Below are positions 57,661-64,000 of a stretch of DNA of 64,000 nucleotides, piece by piece. Origin of the DNA: ZC4RG35 sp040878345 (GTDB lineage Bacteria > Actinomycetota > Acidimicrobiia > Spongiisociales > ZC4RG35); NCBI GenBank assembly GCA_040878345.1, contig JBBDML010000004.1, positions 62,001 to 126,000 on the forward strand, given 5' to 3'. Below the pieces are notes generated by a model. The model did no database searches. It saw nothing but the letters and a program-made list of their open reading frames with translations, and was not told where the DNA came from. The translations under genes and the position numbers were made by a program. Within the stretch, counting starts at the first letter, position 1. Every line of letters begins with the position of its first letter.

Positions 57661-58776
57661 CTAGTCAGTCGGGTTCTGCTGCTTCCCTTCCGTTTCCTCG
57701 TCACCCAGGCCCACCATCCGCATCGTGGATTCGATGCCCTCCGCCACGACGCGGATCGGGGCCGTCCCCACGTGGTACAGGCCGAGCCCGACCGCCTTGG
57801 GCAGCTCGCTTAAACGGGGAGCGCCCACGAACCCTCGTTTCCCGAAGTACAGCCACAACGCCACACCGGCTACCGCCATCCCGCCCAGGATGATCCAGAA
57901 GCCGTACTCGCGGCCGGCCAAGGGGAGGTTGATGAAGTTCATCCCGTAGACCCCGGTGACCAGGGCCAATGGGAGCAGGATCGCCGAGAACACGGTGAGG
58001 ACCCGGACGATCTCATTGGTCTGGTCGGCCACCGCCCCGCGGTGGGTCTCCAACACCGAGGTCAGGAGCGACCTTGCCGCCTCCAGTGACTCGATGGTCT
58101 GGGTCTGGTAGTCGGCGACACGATCGAAGGAATGACGGCTGGCCTCGTCGATCAGGGGGCTGCCTCCCTCGGCCAACTCGTCATAGATCTGACGTTGAGG
58201 CACCAGGACCCGTCTCATGACGATGACATCCCTGCGCAGGGCATGAACCTGGGTGATGGTGCGCGGATCGGCGGTCATCGCCTTCTCCTCGAGATCCTCC
58301 AGCTGATCCTCCAGAGCGTCGATCAGGGGCGGTATCTGTCTCGACTTGACCATCGCCAGATGAGCCAGCAGGCCGGCTGGGGTCGGGACGGGGAGCTCCA
58401 CACCCTGGGCGATGCGCTCTTGCACGGCGCGGGACGACGCCAGGTCCTCGTCGTGGATCGAGATGAGGAAGTCTGGCCCGAGGAAGAGGTCGAGTTCGGT
58501 CGAGCGGAGCCGCCCGCCCTCGCTGGCGACGAAGACGTTGAGCACGACATAGATCAGGTCGCGTCTCTGCTCCAGCAGGGGGAGGCTGCCGGCTTCGATC
58601 GCCTCCTCCACCAGTGTCTCCTCGACCCCGAGCACGGCACAGGTGCTGCGGATGTTCTCGGGGGTCTCCCCATTCAGATCGACCCAGATCCATGCCCCGG
58701 GGGCTGGCGCCTTCACCGAGCCCAGCCCATGGGTCTCGGCGACCCGGCCCATCGACCAGGTGAGGCTGCTTATCAC
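57661..58776 (-). CDS. CorA-family divalent metal transporter
   Basis: A 371-residue Mg/Co channel-type transporter: a cytoplasmic alpha/beta domain with long helices (IDALEDQLEDLEEKAM), and two C-terminal helices, the first closing with the pore motif GVYGMNF (GMN at about 283). The C-terminus extends some 45 residues beyond the second helix, which is longer than usual. GTG start with GATAAT six bases upstream. Located 14 bases upstream of purA on the same strand. Confidence 0.9.
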   Translation of the reverse strand: MISSLTWSMGRVAETHGLGSVKAPAPGAWIWVDLNGETPENIRSTCAVLGVEETLVEEAIEAGSLPLLEQRRDLIYVVLNVFVASEGGRLRSTELDLFLGPDFLISIHDEDLASSRAVQERIAQGVELPVPTPAGLLAHLAMVKSRQIPPLIDALEDQLEDLEEKAMTADPRTITQVHALRRDVIVMRRVLVPQRQIYDELAEGGSPLIDEASRHSFDRVADYQTQTIESLEAARSLLTSVLETHRGAVADQTNEIVRVLTVFSAILLPLALVTGVYGMNFINLPLAGREYGFWIILGGMAVAGVALWLYFGKRGFVGAPRLSELPKAVGLGLYHVGTAPIRVVAEGIESTMRMVGLGDEETEGKQQNPTD

Positions 58777-58782
58777 ACCGGG

Positions 58783-58788
58783 ATTATC
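58783..58788 (-). promoter_or_regulatory. -10 box of corA-like gene
   Basis: GATAAT on the minus strand, six bases before GTG at 58776; the box closest to the TATAAT consensus among the leaderless genes. Confidence 0.5.
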
Positions 58789-58926
58789 GGCCCCCGACCC
58801 TGGGTTGGCAGGGCAATCCGGGTCTGTGGAAGCCTTGAAACACAGTGTTCACATTTCAGCAACCACCTGGCAATCGACCACCGATACAACCTCGCCGTTC
58901 AGTCGGAGCATGAGAGGAGTCGACCC

Positions 58927-60351
58927 GTGACCAAAACCACCGCCGACGTCCTGTCCCTGGTCGGGGATGGAGACTATGAGTTCATCGATCTGCGTTTCTG
59001 CGATTTGCCCGGCCAGGTCCAGCATTTCACCGTCCCGGTCCGAGAGCTGACCGCCGAGAGCTTCGAGGCCGGATTCGGGTTCGACGGCTCATCGATCCGC
59101 GGCTTTCAGGCCATCCAGGAGTCGGACATGATCCTGCTCCCCGACCCGACCACTGCGATCGACGACGTCTTCAGGGCTCGCAAGACCTTGATCCTCTACT
59201 GCTTCGTCAACGACCCGTTGACCGGCGCCCCCTACGAGAAGGACCCCAGGTTTGTGGCCCGTAAGGCTGAGGAGTACTTGCTCAGCACCGGTATCGCCGA
59301 CACCTCGTATTGGGGCCCCGAGTGCGAGTTCTACATCTTCGACGACGTCCGATTCGGGCAGAACCAGCACTCCGGGTACTACTACCTCGACTCCGAGGAG
59401 GGCGCCTGGAACTCGGGCGCCAACGAGGAGGGCGGCAACCTCGGATACAAGCCCCGGTACAAGGAGGGTTACTTCCCGGTGCCGCCCACCGACCACTTCC
59501 AGGATCTCCGATCCGAGATGACCCACAACCTGGAGGCGGCGGGGATCCGGATCGAGGTCCAGCACCACGAGGTGGGCACTTCGGGGCAGGCCGAGATCGA
59601 CATGCGCTACGACACCCTGTTGCGTACCGCCGACAACGTCACCCTCTACAAGTACATCGTCAAGAACACCGCCTGGCAGGCCGGGAAGTCAGTCACCTTC
59701 ATGCCCAAGCCGATCTTCGAGGACAACGGGTCGGGGATGCACACCCACCAGTCGCTGTGGAAGGACGGGGAGGCTCTGTTCTTCGACGAGAGCGGGTACG
59801 CCGGGCTCTCCGACATGGCGCGGTGGTATATCGGCGGGTTGCTCGAGCACGCCCCGGCGATCCTTGCCTTCGCCGCCCCCACCACCAACTCCTATCACCG
59901 CCTGGTCCCCGGCTACGAGGCGCCGGTCAACTTGGTCTACTCCAGCCGGAACCGCTCGGCGGCGATCCGGATCCCCCAGTACTCACAGGCCCCAGGAGCC
60001 AAGCGTCTCGAGTTCAGGTGCCCGGACCCGGCCTGCAACCCCTATCTGGCCTTCTCGGCGATGTTGATGGCCGGTCTCGACGGGGTTCAGCGCCGGGTCG
60101 AGCCGCATGACCCGGTGGACAAGGACATCTACGACCTGCCGCCGGCCGAGCTCGCCGGGCTCCCCTCCGTCCCGGCGAGCCTGGACGCCGCTCTCGAGGC
60201 GCTGGAGGCAGACCACGACTTTCTCCTGACCGGCGGGGTGTTCACCAAAGGGTTGATCGAGGCCTGGATCGAGTACAAGAGGGAGCGGGAGATCGACCCG
60301 GTGAGGCTCCGGCCCCATCCCTACGAGTTCCACCTCTACTACGACATCTAG
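58927..60351 (+). CDS. glnA: Glutamine synthetase type I
   Basis: A 474-residue ammonia-assimilating enzyme. FDLRFCDLPG-like FIDLRFCDLPGQVQHFTVPV, FDGSSIRGF, HHEVGTSGQAEIDMRYDTLL, FMPKPIFEDNGSGMHTHQSL and NRSAAIRIP are canonical. DKDIYDLPPAE carries the tyrosine adenylylated by GlnE in beta-type enzymes. The frame is open upstream; GTG 58927 has GAGGAG about nine bases before and gives the exact family length. The stop shares CTAG with the stop of the convergent hydrolase. Confidence 0.96.
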   Translation: MTKTTADVLSLVGDGDYEFIDLRFCDLPGQVQHFTVPVRELTAESFEAGFGFDGSSIRGFQAIQESDMILLPDPTTAIDDVFRARKTLILYCFVNDPLTGAPYEKDPRFVARKAEEYLLSTGIADTSYWGPECEFYIFDDVRFGQNQHSGYYYLDSEEGAWNSGANEEGGNLGYKPRYKEGYFPVPPTDHFQDLRSEMTHNLEAAGIRIEVQHHEVGTSGQAEIDMRYDTLLRTADNVTLYKYIVKNTAWQAGKSVTFMPKPIFEDNGSGMHTHQSLWKDGEALFFDESGYAGLSDMARWYIGGLLEHAPAILAFAAPTTNSYHRLVPGYEAPVNLVYSSRNRSAAIRIPQYSQAPGAKRLEFRCPDPACNPYLAFSAMLMAGLDGVQRRVEPHDPVDKDIYDLPPAELAGLPSVPASLDAALEALEADHDFLLTGGVFTKGLIEAWIEYKREREIDPVRLRPHPYEFHLYYDI

Positions 60352-61094
60352 GAGAGACGCTCGATGAAGGCCAGGGTGCGCCGCCAGGCATCCGCCGACT
60401 CTTCGGCGAAGGTCTCCTGCTGACGGTCGAAGAACGAGTGGGGGGCGCCGTCGTAGGTCACGACTTCGTTGTCGACACCGGCCGCCTCGAGTGCCCGGCG
60501 GTACTCCTCGATCACATCTGCGGGGATCCCGGGGTCGTCTCCGCCCATCAAGGCCAGGATCGGGCAGGCCATTTGGCCGACCACGTCGATTGGCCCGACG
60601 GGGGGCCGCTTGGGGTTTCCGTAGAAACCGATGGCTCCGGCGAGGCCATGCCCTTGGGCCGCCTGGTGCCAGGAGTTGGAGCCGCCGAAACAAAAGCCGA
60701 GGGTGAACACGACCCGGTTGGGATTGGCATCTCGGACATGGGCGATGGCGGCGGTGGTGTCGGCACTGACCCCATCCAGCGTGGTCAAGGGGACATGGTC
60801 CTTCCAGGGGAAGTCGTCATCGCGTTTGGAGGCACCGGCGGTGCGGCCGAAATAGTCGAGGGCCACGGCGTCGTATCCGTGCTCGGCGAGCCGGAGGGCG
60901 AGCTCCTCGTAGAAGTGATGGAGTCCCCTGATGTCGGGGAGGATGACCACACCCGGCCCTTTCGGGTTGGCGCTGGTGGCGGCGAAGGCGGCGAACTGGT
61001 TGCCGTCGGCGGCAGTCAGGACCAGGTCCTCATGGCTCGATGCCCCACCGTGAATGTGATCGATGGGCGGGCTGGCGTCTGAGCTGTAACACAT
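60348..61094 (-). CDS. Dienelactone hydrolase family protein
   Basis: A 248-residue alpha/beta hydrolase. The nucleophile cysteine is in LGFCFGGSNSW (GxCxG), the acid Asp in LMGGDDPGIPAD and the His in DGAPHSFFDRQ. Dienelactone hydrolases open cyclic lactones in chlorocatechol breakdown, but many homologues have other substrates and there are no other catechol genes here. ATG 61094 (MCYSSD) with TAGGTT eight bases upstream. Convergent with glnA and divergent from the SDR gene. Confidence 0.86.
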   Translation of the reverse strand: MCYSSDASPPIDHIHGGASSHEDLVLTAADGNQFAAFAATSANPKGPGVVILPDIRGLHHFYEELALRLAEHGYDAVALDYFGRTAGASKRDDDFPWKDHVPLTTLDGVSADTTAAIAHVRDANPNRVVFTLGFCFGGSNSWHQAAQGHGLAGAIGFYGNPKRPPVGPIDVVGQMACPILALMGGDDPGIPADVIEEYRRALEAAGVDNEVVTYDGAPHSFFDRQQETFAEESADAWRRTLAFIERLS

Positions 61095-61102
61095 GGGGAA
61101 GG

Positions 61103-61108
61103 AACCTA
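61103..61108 (-). promoter_or_regulatory. -10 box of dienelactone hydrolase gene
   Basis: TAGGTT on the minus strand, eight bases before ATG at 61094. Confidence 0.5.
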
Positions 61109-61144
61109 ACGCGGCAAACCATCCATCGGCTGGCGAACTCCCCC

Positions 61145-61175
61145 TTGACTTCAAGTTTGATTGAAGTTGTAAGTT
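61145..61175 (+). promoter_or_regulatory. MerR-type promoter of SDR-queA pair
   Basis: -35 TTGACT (61145-61150) and -10 TAAGTT (61170-61175) lie 19 bases apart, the extended spacing of MerR/SoxR-regulated promoters. An inverted repeat with arms ACTTCAA (61148-61154) and TTGAAGT (61161-61167) fills the spacer, in the style of SoxR boxes. The -10 ends seven bases before the ATG. No MerR-family gene is adjacent. Confidence 0.7.
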
Positions 61176-61182
61176 CTGGCCC

Positions 61183-61872
61183 ATGACTTCACCAGCCATC
61201 GTGACCGGCGGGTCCCGCGGCCTGGGCCTCGCCTTGGTGAAATCCCTCGTCGCCGCTGGTTGGAGTGTTGTGGTCGATGCCCGGGATGGGGACGCCCTTG
61301 GCGATGCGGTGGCAACGATGGGCGACGCGGTCGTCGCAGTCTCGGGTGACATCTCCGATCCCGCCCACCGGGAGGACCTGGTCGAGCAGGCGAGAGCACT
61401 GGGCGGGTTGGACCTTTTGGTCAACAACGCCTCCGTGCTCGGCCCCAGCCCTCAGCCCTCTCTCGCCGCCTACCCACTCGAGGCGTTGCGCCGGGTCTAC
61501 GAGGTGAACGCCATCGCCCCTCTCGCCCTGACCCAGCTCTGCCTTCCGCTGTTCGATGGCGAGGGGATGATCATCAACATCACCTCCGATGCCGGCGTCG
61601 AGGCGTACCCCGGGTGGGGCGGTTACGGATCGTCGAAAGCCGCCCTGGAGCAGATCAGCAACGTCCTCGCCGCCGAGCATCCAGATCTGGCCGTTTACTG
61701 GGTCGACCCGGGCGACATGAACACCCGAATGCATCAGGAGGCCTTCCCCGGTGAGGACATCTCGGACCGGCCCCCACCCGAGGAGAGCGTCCCCGGGCTG
61801 ATGTGGCTGATCGAGAGCCGCCCACCGTCGGGTCGCTACCGGGTCGCCGACTTGGACACCAGGTCCCTATGA
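61183..61872 (+). CDS. Short-chain dehydrogenase/reductase
   Basis: A 229-residue SDR. VTGGSRGLGLALV binds NAD(P), LVNNAS is the NNAG-type motif, the catalytic Ser lies in INITSDAG and YGSSK holds the Tyr and Lys. The substrate is unknown. VVDARDG after the second strand, with an acidic residue, weakly favours NAD. Its stop overlaps the queA-like start (ATGA), and the promoter upstream is of the MerR-activated type, which suggests induction by stress or a small molecule. Confidence 0.86.
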   Translation: MTSPAIVTGGSRGLGLALVKSLVAAGWSVVVDARDGDALGDAVATMGDAVVAVSGDISDPAHREDLVEQARALGGLDLLVNNASVLGPSPQPSLAAYPLEALRRVYEVNAIAPLALTQLCLPLFDGEGMIINITSDAGVEAYPGWGGYGSSKAALEQISNVLAAEHPDLAVYWVDPGDMNTRMHQEAFPGEDISDRPPPEESVPGLMWLIESRPPSGRYRVADLDTRSL

Positions 61873-62936
61873 TCGGGCCGGCGCCATTGGATCTGTCGCT
61901 CGCGGCCCCGGACCGCCTGTCCGCCGGGGCCCCCCCGGAGCGTGAGGGTCGACCCCGGGATGGAGTCCGGTTGATGATCGCCGACTCTGCCTCGGGGACC
62001 GTCGAGCACAGCGTTTTCTCTCGGATTGGCGAGGTGCTCCGACCAGGGGACCTGCTGGTGGTCAACACCTCGGCGTCGGTGCCGGCGTCGGTCGATGGGA
62101 TCGGTGCCGGAGTTGGCCGGGTTCGTCTCCACCTGTCCTCACCGATCGCCGGTGACCTGTGGACGGTCGAGCCTCGTCATCCGGGCCCGGTGGGCTCGGA
62201 CCGCTGGGAGGACTTCCCCGGAGACGAGGTGGCGCTGCCTGGCGGTGCTGTGGCCGTGTTGCTGGCACCCGATGCCCGGTCTCCTCGACTCTGGATCACC
62301 CAATTGGGCGGGGCAGGTGATCCAGTGACCTACATGAACCGCCATGGCCAACCGATCCGCTACAACCACAACGGCAGTGCCTGGCCGTTGTCCGACTACC
62401 AGACGGTGTTCGCGACCGCGCCGGGTTCCGCGGAGATGCCTAGCGGCGGGCGCCCCTTCACCCATGAGCTGGTCACCTCGCTGGTGGCTTCTGGAGTTGG
62501 CATCGCCCCTCTCATCCTGCATTGCGGGGTGGCCTCCTTCGAGGCCGGGGAGCTCCCGGATGCCGAGCGATTCCGTGTCCCCGAGCCCACCGCCGGATTG
62601 GTCAACCACGTCAGGTCCGCCGGTGGCCGGGTGGTGGCGGTGGGGACGTCGACGGTGCGTGCCCTCGAGACCATGTCCGACTCGTCGGGAGTGGTGCATC
62701 CGGGCTCCGGTGTCACCGACCTGATCATCACTCCTGAGCGTGGCGTCAGGAGCGTCGACGGCTTGGTCACCGGGTGGCATGAGGCCGGCGCCTCCCACCT
62801 CGACCTGGTGGAGGCGGTGGCGGGGAGCGCCCTGGTGGCGAAGTGCTATTCGGAGGCCGTGGAGACGGGCTACCTGTGGCACGAGTTCGGGGATTCCTTG
62901 CTCGTGTTCGGGGAAGGCGTAGGGGCCCCCGAGTAA
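61869..62936 (+). CDS. queA: S-adenosylmethionine:tRNA ribosyltransferase-isomerase homologue
   Basis: A 355-residue QueA-family protein, slightly longer than typical at 340-350. PGDLLVVNTSASVPAS, THELVTSLVASGVGIAPLIL, VGTSTVRALETM and LITGWHEAGASHLDLVEAVAG-like GWHEAGASHLDLVEAV follow the family, but several QueA core motifs are relaxed (for example NTSASVPAS where the family has NDTRVIPAR). Actinobacterial QueA-like proteins often occur without the rest of the queuosine pathway, and no other que gene is seen here, so the true substrate may not be preQ1-tRNA. Coupled to the SDR gene. Confidence 0.78.
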   Translation: MIGPAPLDLSLAAPDRLSAGAPPEREGRPRDGVRLMIADSASGTVEHSVFSRIGEVLRPGDLLVVNTSASVPASVDGIGAGVGRVRLHLSSPIAGDLWTVEPRHPGPVGSDRWEDFPGDEVALPGGAVAVLLAPDARSPRLWITQLGGAGDPVTYMNRHGQPIRYNHNGSAWPLSDYQTVFATAPGSAEMPSGGRPFTHELVTSLVASGVGIAPLILHCGVASFEAGELPDAERFRVPEPTAGLVNHVRSAGGRVVAVGTSTVRALETMSDSSGVVHPGSGVTDLIITPERGVRSVDGLVTGWHEAGASHLDLVEAVAGSALVAKCYSEAVETGYLWHEFGDSLLVFGEGVGAPE

Positions 62937-62938
62937 CG

Positions 62939-63535
62939 TCAGGCAGAGACGCCGGCGGCGGTGCGCAGATTCGCCACTTCGGCGTCGAAGCTCTCGGCGG
63001 CGGACACATATCCTTCGACGGCGTTGCGTCGCAGCGTCCCTGGGTCGTCCGAGCGCAACCCGGCGAGGGCGTCGCCGGCGGCGAGCCCGGCGAACTCGAT
63101 CTCGGTCAGCAGCACGTCATGGTTGGTCTGGAGGCTCTCGGGCACGGTGAGCTCGCTGAACTGGGTGACGAGGGCGGCGGTTTGGGTCTCGACCGCCTCG
63201 AATCGGGTCTCTGCCTCGTCATATTGGACCTGTTTCGGGTCGGCATCGAACCCGGTGTTGACCGTCACCAGCTCGGTCTTGAGCAGCTGGAGAGCGTCGT
63301 TGATTGCTTCGACCTGGTCGACGTACGCCACGACCTCGGGGTCGGTGGTCTCGGGCGGGGCCGAGGTGCTGCTCCCGTCGGGGGGGCCGGTTGTGGTGGT
63401 CACGTCACCTGCCAGCGTGGTGTCGGGGGACGCCGCCGGGAGCTCTCGGACGAAGAAATAGGTGAAAGCGACCATCCCGAGGATCACCAGGGGGAGGATC
63501 CAGCGGCCCGGCTTCGGGTCGGGATTGACTGCCAT
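62939..63535 (-). CDS. Membrane-anchored protein of unknown function
   Basis: A 198-residue protein: short N-terminus, one helix (WILPLVILGMVAFTYFFV), a Thr/Pro/Ser linker and an extracellular helical, acidic domain (YVDQVEAINDALQLLKTELV, ETRFEAVETQTAALVTQFSE). A coiled-coil-like structure is likely. No known family. ATG 63535 is chosen because it precedes the anchor directly. Confidence 0.7.
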   Translation of the reverse strand: MAVNPDPKPGRWILPLVILGMVAFTYFFVRELPAASPDTTLAGDVTTTTGPPDGSSTSAPPETTDPEVVAYVDQVEAINDALQLLKTELVTVNTGFDADPKQVQYDEAETRFEAVETQTAALVTQFSELTVPESLQTNHDVLLTEIEFAGLAAGDALAGLRSDDPGTLRRNAVEGYVSAAESFDAEVANLRTAAGVSA

Positions 63536-63638
63536 GACCCGTGAGACGATAGCGAAGGGTCTTCGGGTTCCCGGGTTGAACCACGAGGCCGGGGGGATTG
63601 CCCACAACACCCCCCTTGAACCCCGATCCGCCGACCCA

Positions 63639-63644
63639 TAAGTT
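63639..63644 (+). promoter_or_regulatory. -10 box of the last gene
   Basis: TAAGTT, six bases before ATG at 63651. Confidence 0.45.
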
Positions 63645-63650
63645 CGGGTC

Positions 63651-64000
63651 ATGGACCCGGAAGGACAACAGGAGAGGCAGGAGGTCTTCGAGCGAATCCC
63701 GTGGGAGACCCTCGAGAAACCGAGGCGAGACACCAACTGGCTCGTGATGGCGCTGGCCGGAGCTGTGGCGATTGGGGCCTTGGCCTTCTCGTTCGTGAGG
63801 AGCCAGCCGGCTGACCCGGTGGCCCCTCCTCTCATTGCAGAGACCTCCGTCCCCGAGATCGCCGCCGACTCGACACCAGGCACGGTGGCCACACCGATGG
63901 TGGTGGCCGAGGCCGATCTCTATGCCGTGGACGAGGAGAGGCTGATCGATGTGGCGACCTCGCACGCCGAGTGGTTTGCGGTCGAGTACTTCTCATTCGA
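63651..64000 (+). CDS. Membrane-anchored hypothetical protein, cut by window end
   Basis: The first 116 residues of a protein that continues beyond the window: MDPEGQQERQEVFERIPWET, a single helix (WLVMALAGAVAIGALAFSFV) and an extracellular part with TSVPEIAADSTPGTVATPMV and AEWFAVEYFSF. It resembles actinobacterial anchored proteins with a mid-size extracellular domain; no family is assigned. Divergent from the neighbouring anchored protein gene. Confidence 0.7.
   Translation, partial: MDPEGQQERQEVFERIPWETLEKPRRDTNWLVMALAGAVAIGALAFSFVRSQPADPVAPPLIAETSVPEIAADSTPGTVATPMVVAEADLYAVDEERLIDVATSHAEWFAVEYFSF

Noticed and set aside
58777..58926. GlnR-like box in front of glnA
   Set aside because: GTTCAC-like and GAAAC-like pieces occur, but not with the spacing of a known GlnR site; too weak to annotate.
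1..64000. CRISPR array, prophage or integrative element
   Set aside because: No regularly spaced repeat array, integrase, phage structural gene or attachment-site duplication at the tRNA was seen.

Overview
This is a high-GC bacterial scaffold with two 100-N assembly gaps, at 1200-1299 and 2041-2140. The gene content points to Actinomycetota, perhaps Acidimicrobiia; the class is inference. Supporting signs are a bS22-like 30-residue ribosomal protein, a PAC2-family protein, LCP and VanW wall proteins, a type I glutamine synthetase with the adenylylation tyrosine, and many genes whose start codon lies only 6-9 bases after a TAnnnT -10 box with no Shine-Dalgarno site (leaderless style). There is no prophage, CRISPR array or intact insertion sequence.

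Region by region. 1-5 kb: tRNA-Gly, a gap-broken DUF11-repeat surface protein, an IS3 transposase remnant and a VanW protein. 5-7 kb: divergent small membrane protein and homoserine kinase (thrB), bS22 and a PAC2 protein. 7-11 kb: a metal-homeostasis locus. A MerR regulator is translationally coupled to a 24-residue peptide with eight cysteines and faces a merR-copZ-copA copper export operon. 11-25 kb: housekeeping genes (M3 peptidase, class V aminotransferase-fold enzyme, amidohydrolase, inositol monophosphatase, Lnt-like protein, acetyl-CoA synthetase, DUF456, MBL hydrolase, TrpB2, a lipoprotein and a class III aminotransferase). 25-36.7 kb: a near-complete purine catabolism cluster on the plus strand (allantoinase, an allantoicase-OHCU decarboxylase fusion, HIU hydrolase, urate oxidase, 8-oxoguanine deaminase, three-subunit xanthine dehydrogenase, adenine deaminase), with a CitE-like DUF6986 gene on the opposite strand. 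36.7-45.6 kb: a minus-strand block of purine synthesis genes (purC-S-Q-L, purF-purM) with pfkA and mobA between them. 45.6-57.6 kb: CBS-BON, PaaI, LCP, purB, a YcaQ-type glycosylase, a glutaryl-CoA dehydrogenase-like enzyme, purE, two transporters, and purA-purD. 57.6-64 kb: CorA, glnA, dienelactone hydrolase, an SDR-queA pair under a MerR-type promoter, and two anchored hypothetical proteins, the last cut by the window end.

How the genes work together. Ten purine synthesis genes are here (purA, B, C, D, E, F, L, M, Q, S); purN, purH and purK are not. The catabolic cluster meets the synthesis block end to end near 36.68 kb. Together they cover adenine and hypoxanthine to urate to allantoin to ureidoglycolate, so synthesis, salvage and breakdown of purines sit side by side.

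The most interesting points are the metal-promoter-driven MerR plus Cys-rich micropeptide, the allantoicase-UraD fusion, the Lnt homologue whose catalytic cysteine reads as serine, the general leaderless promoter pattern with interlocked divergent promoters, a tandem hairpin repeat before purE, and a duplicated gene junction behind acs.
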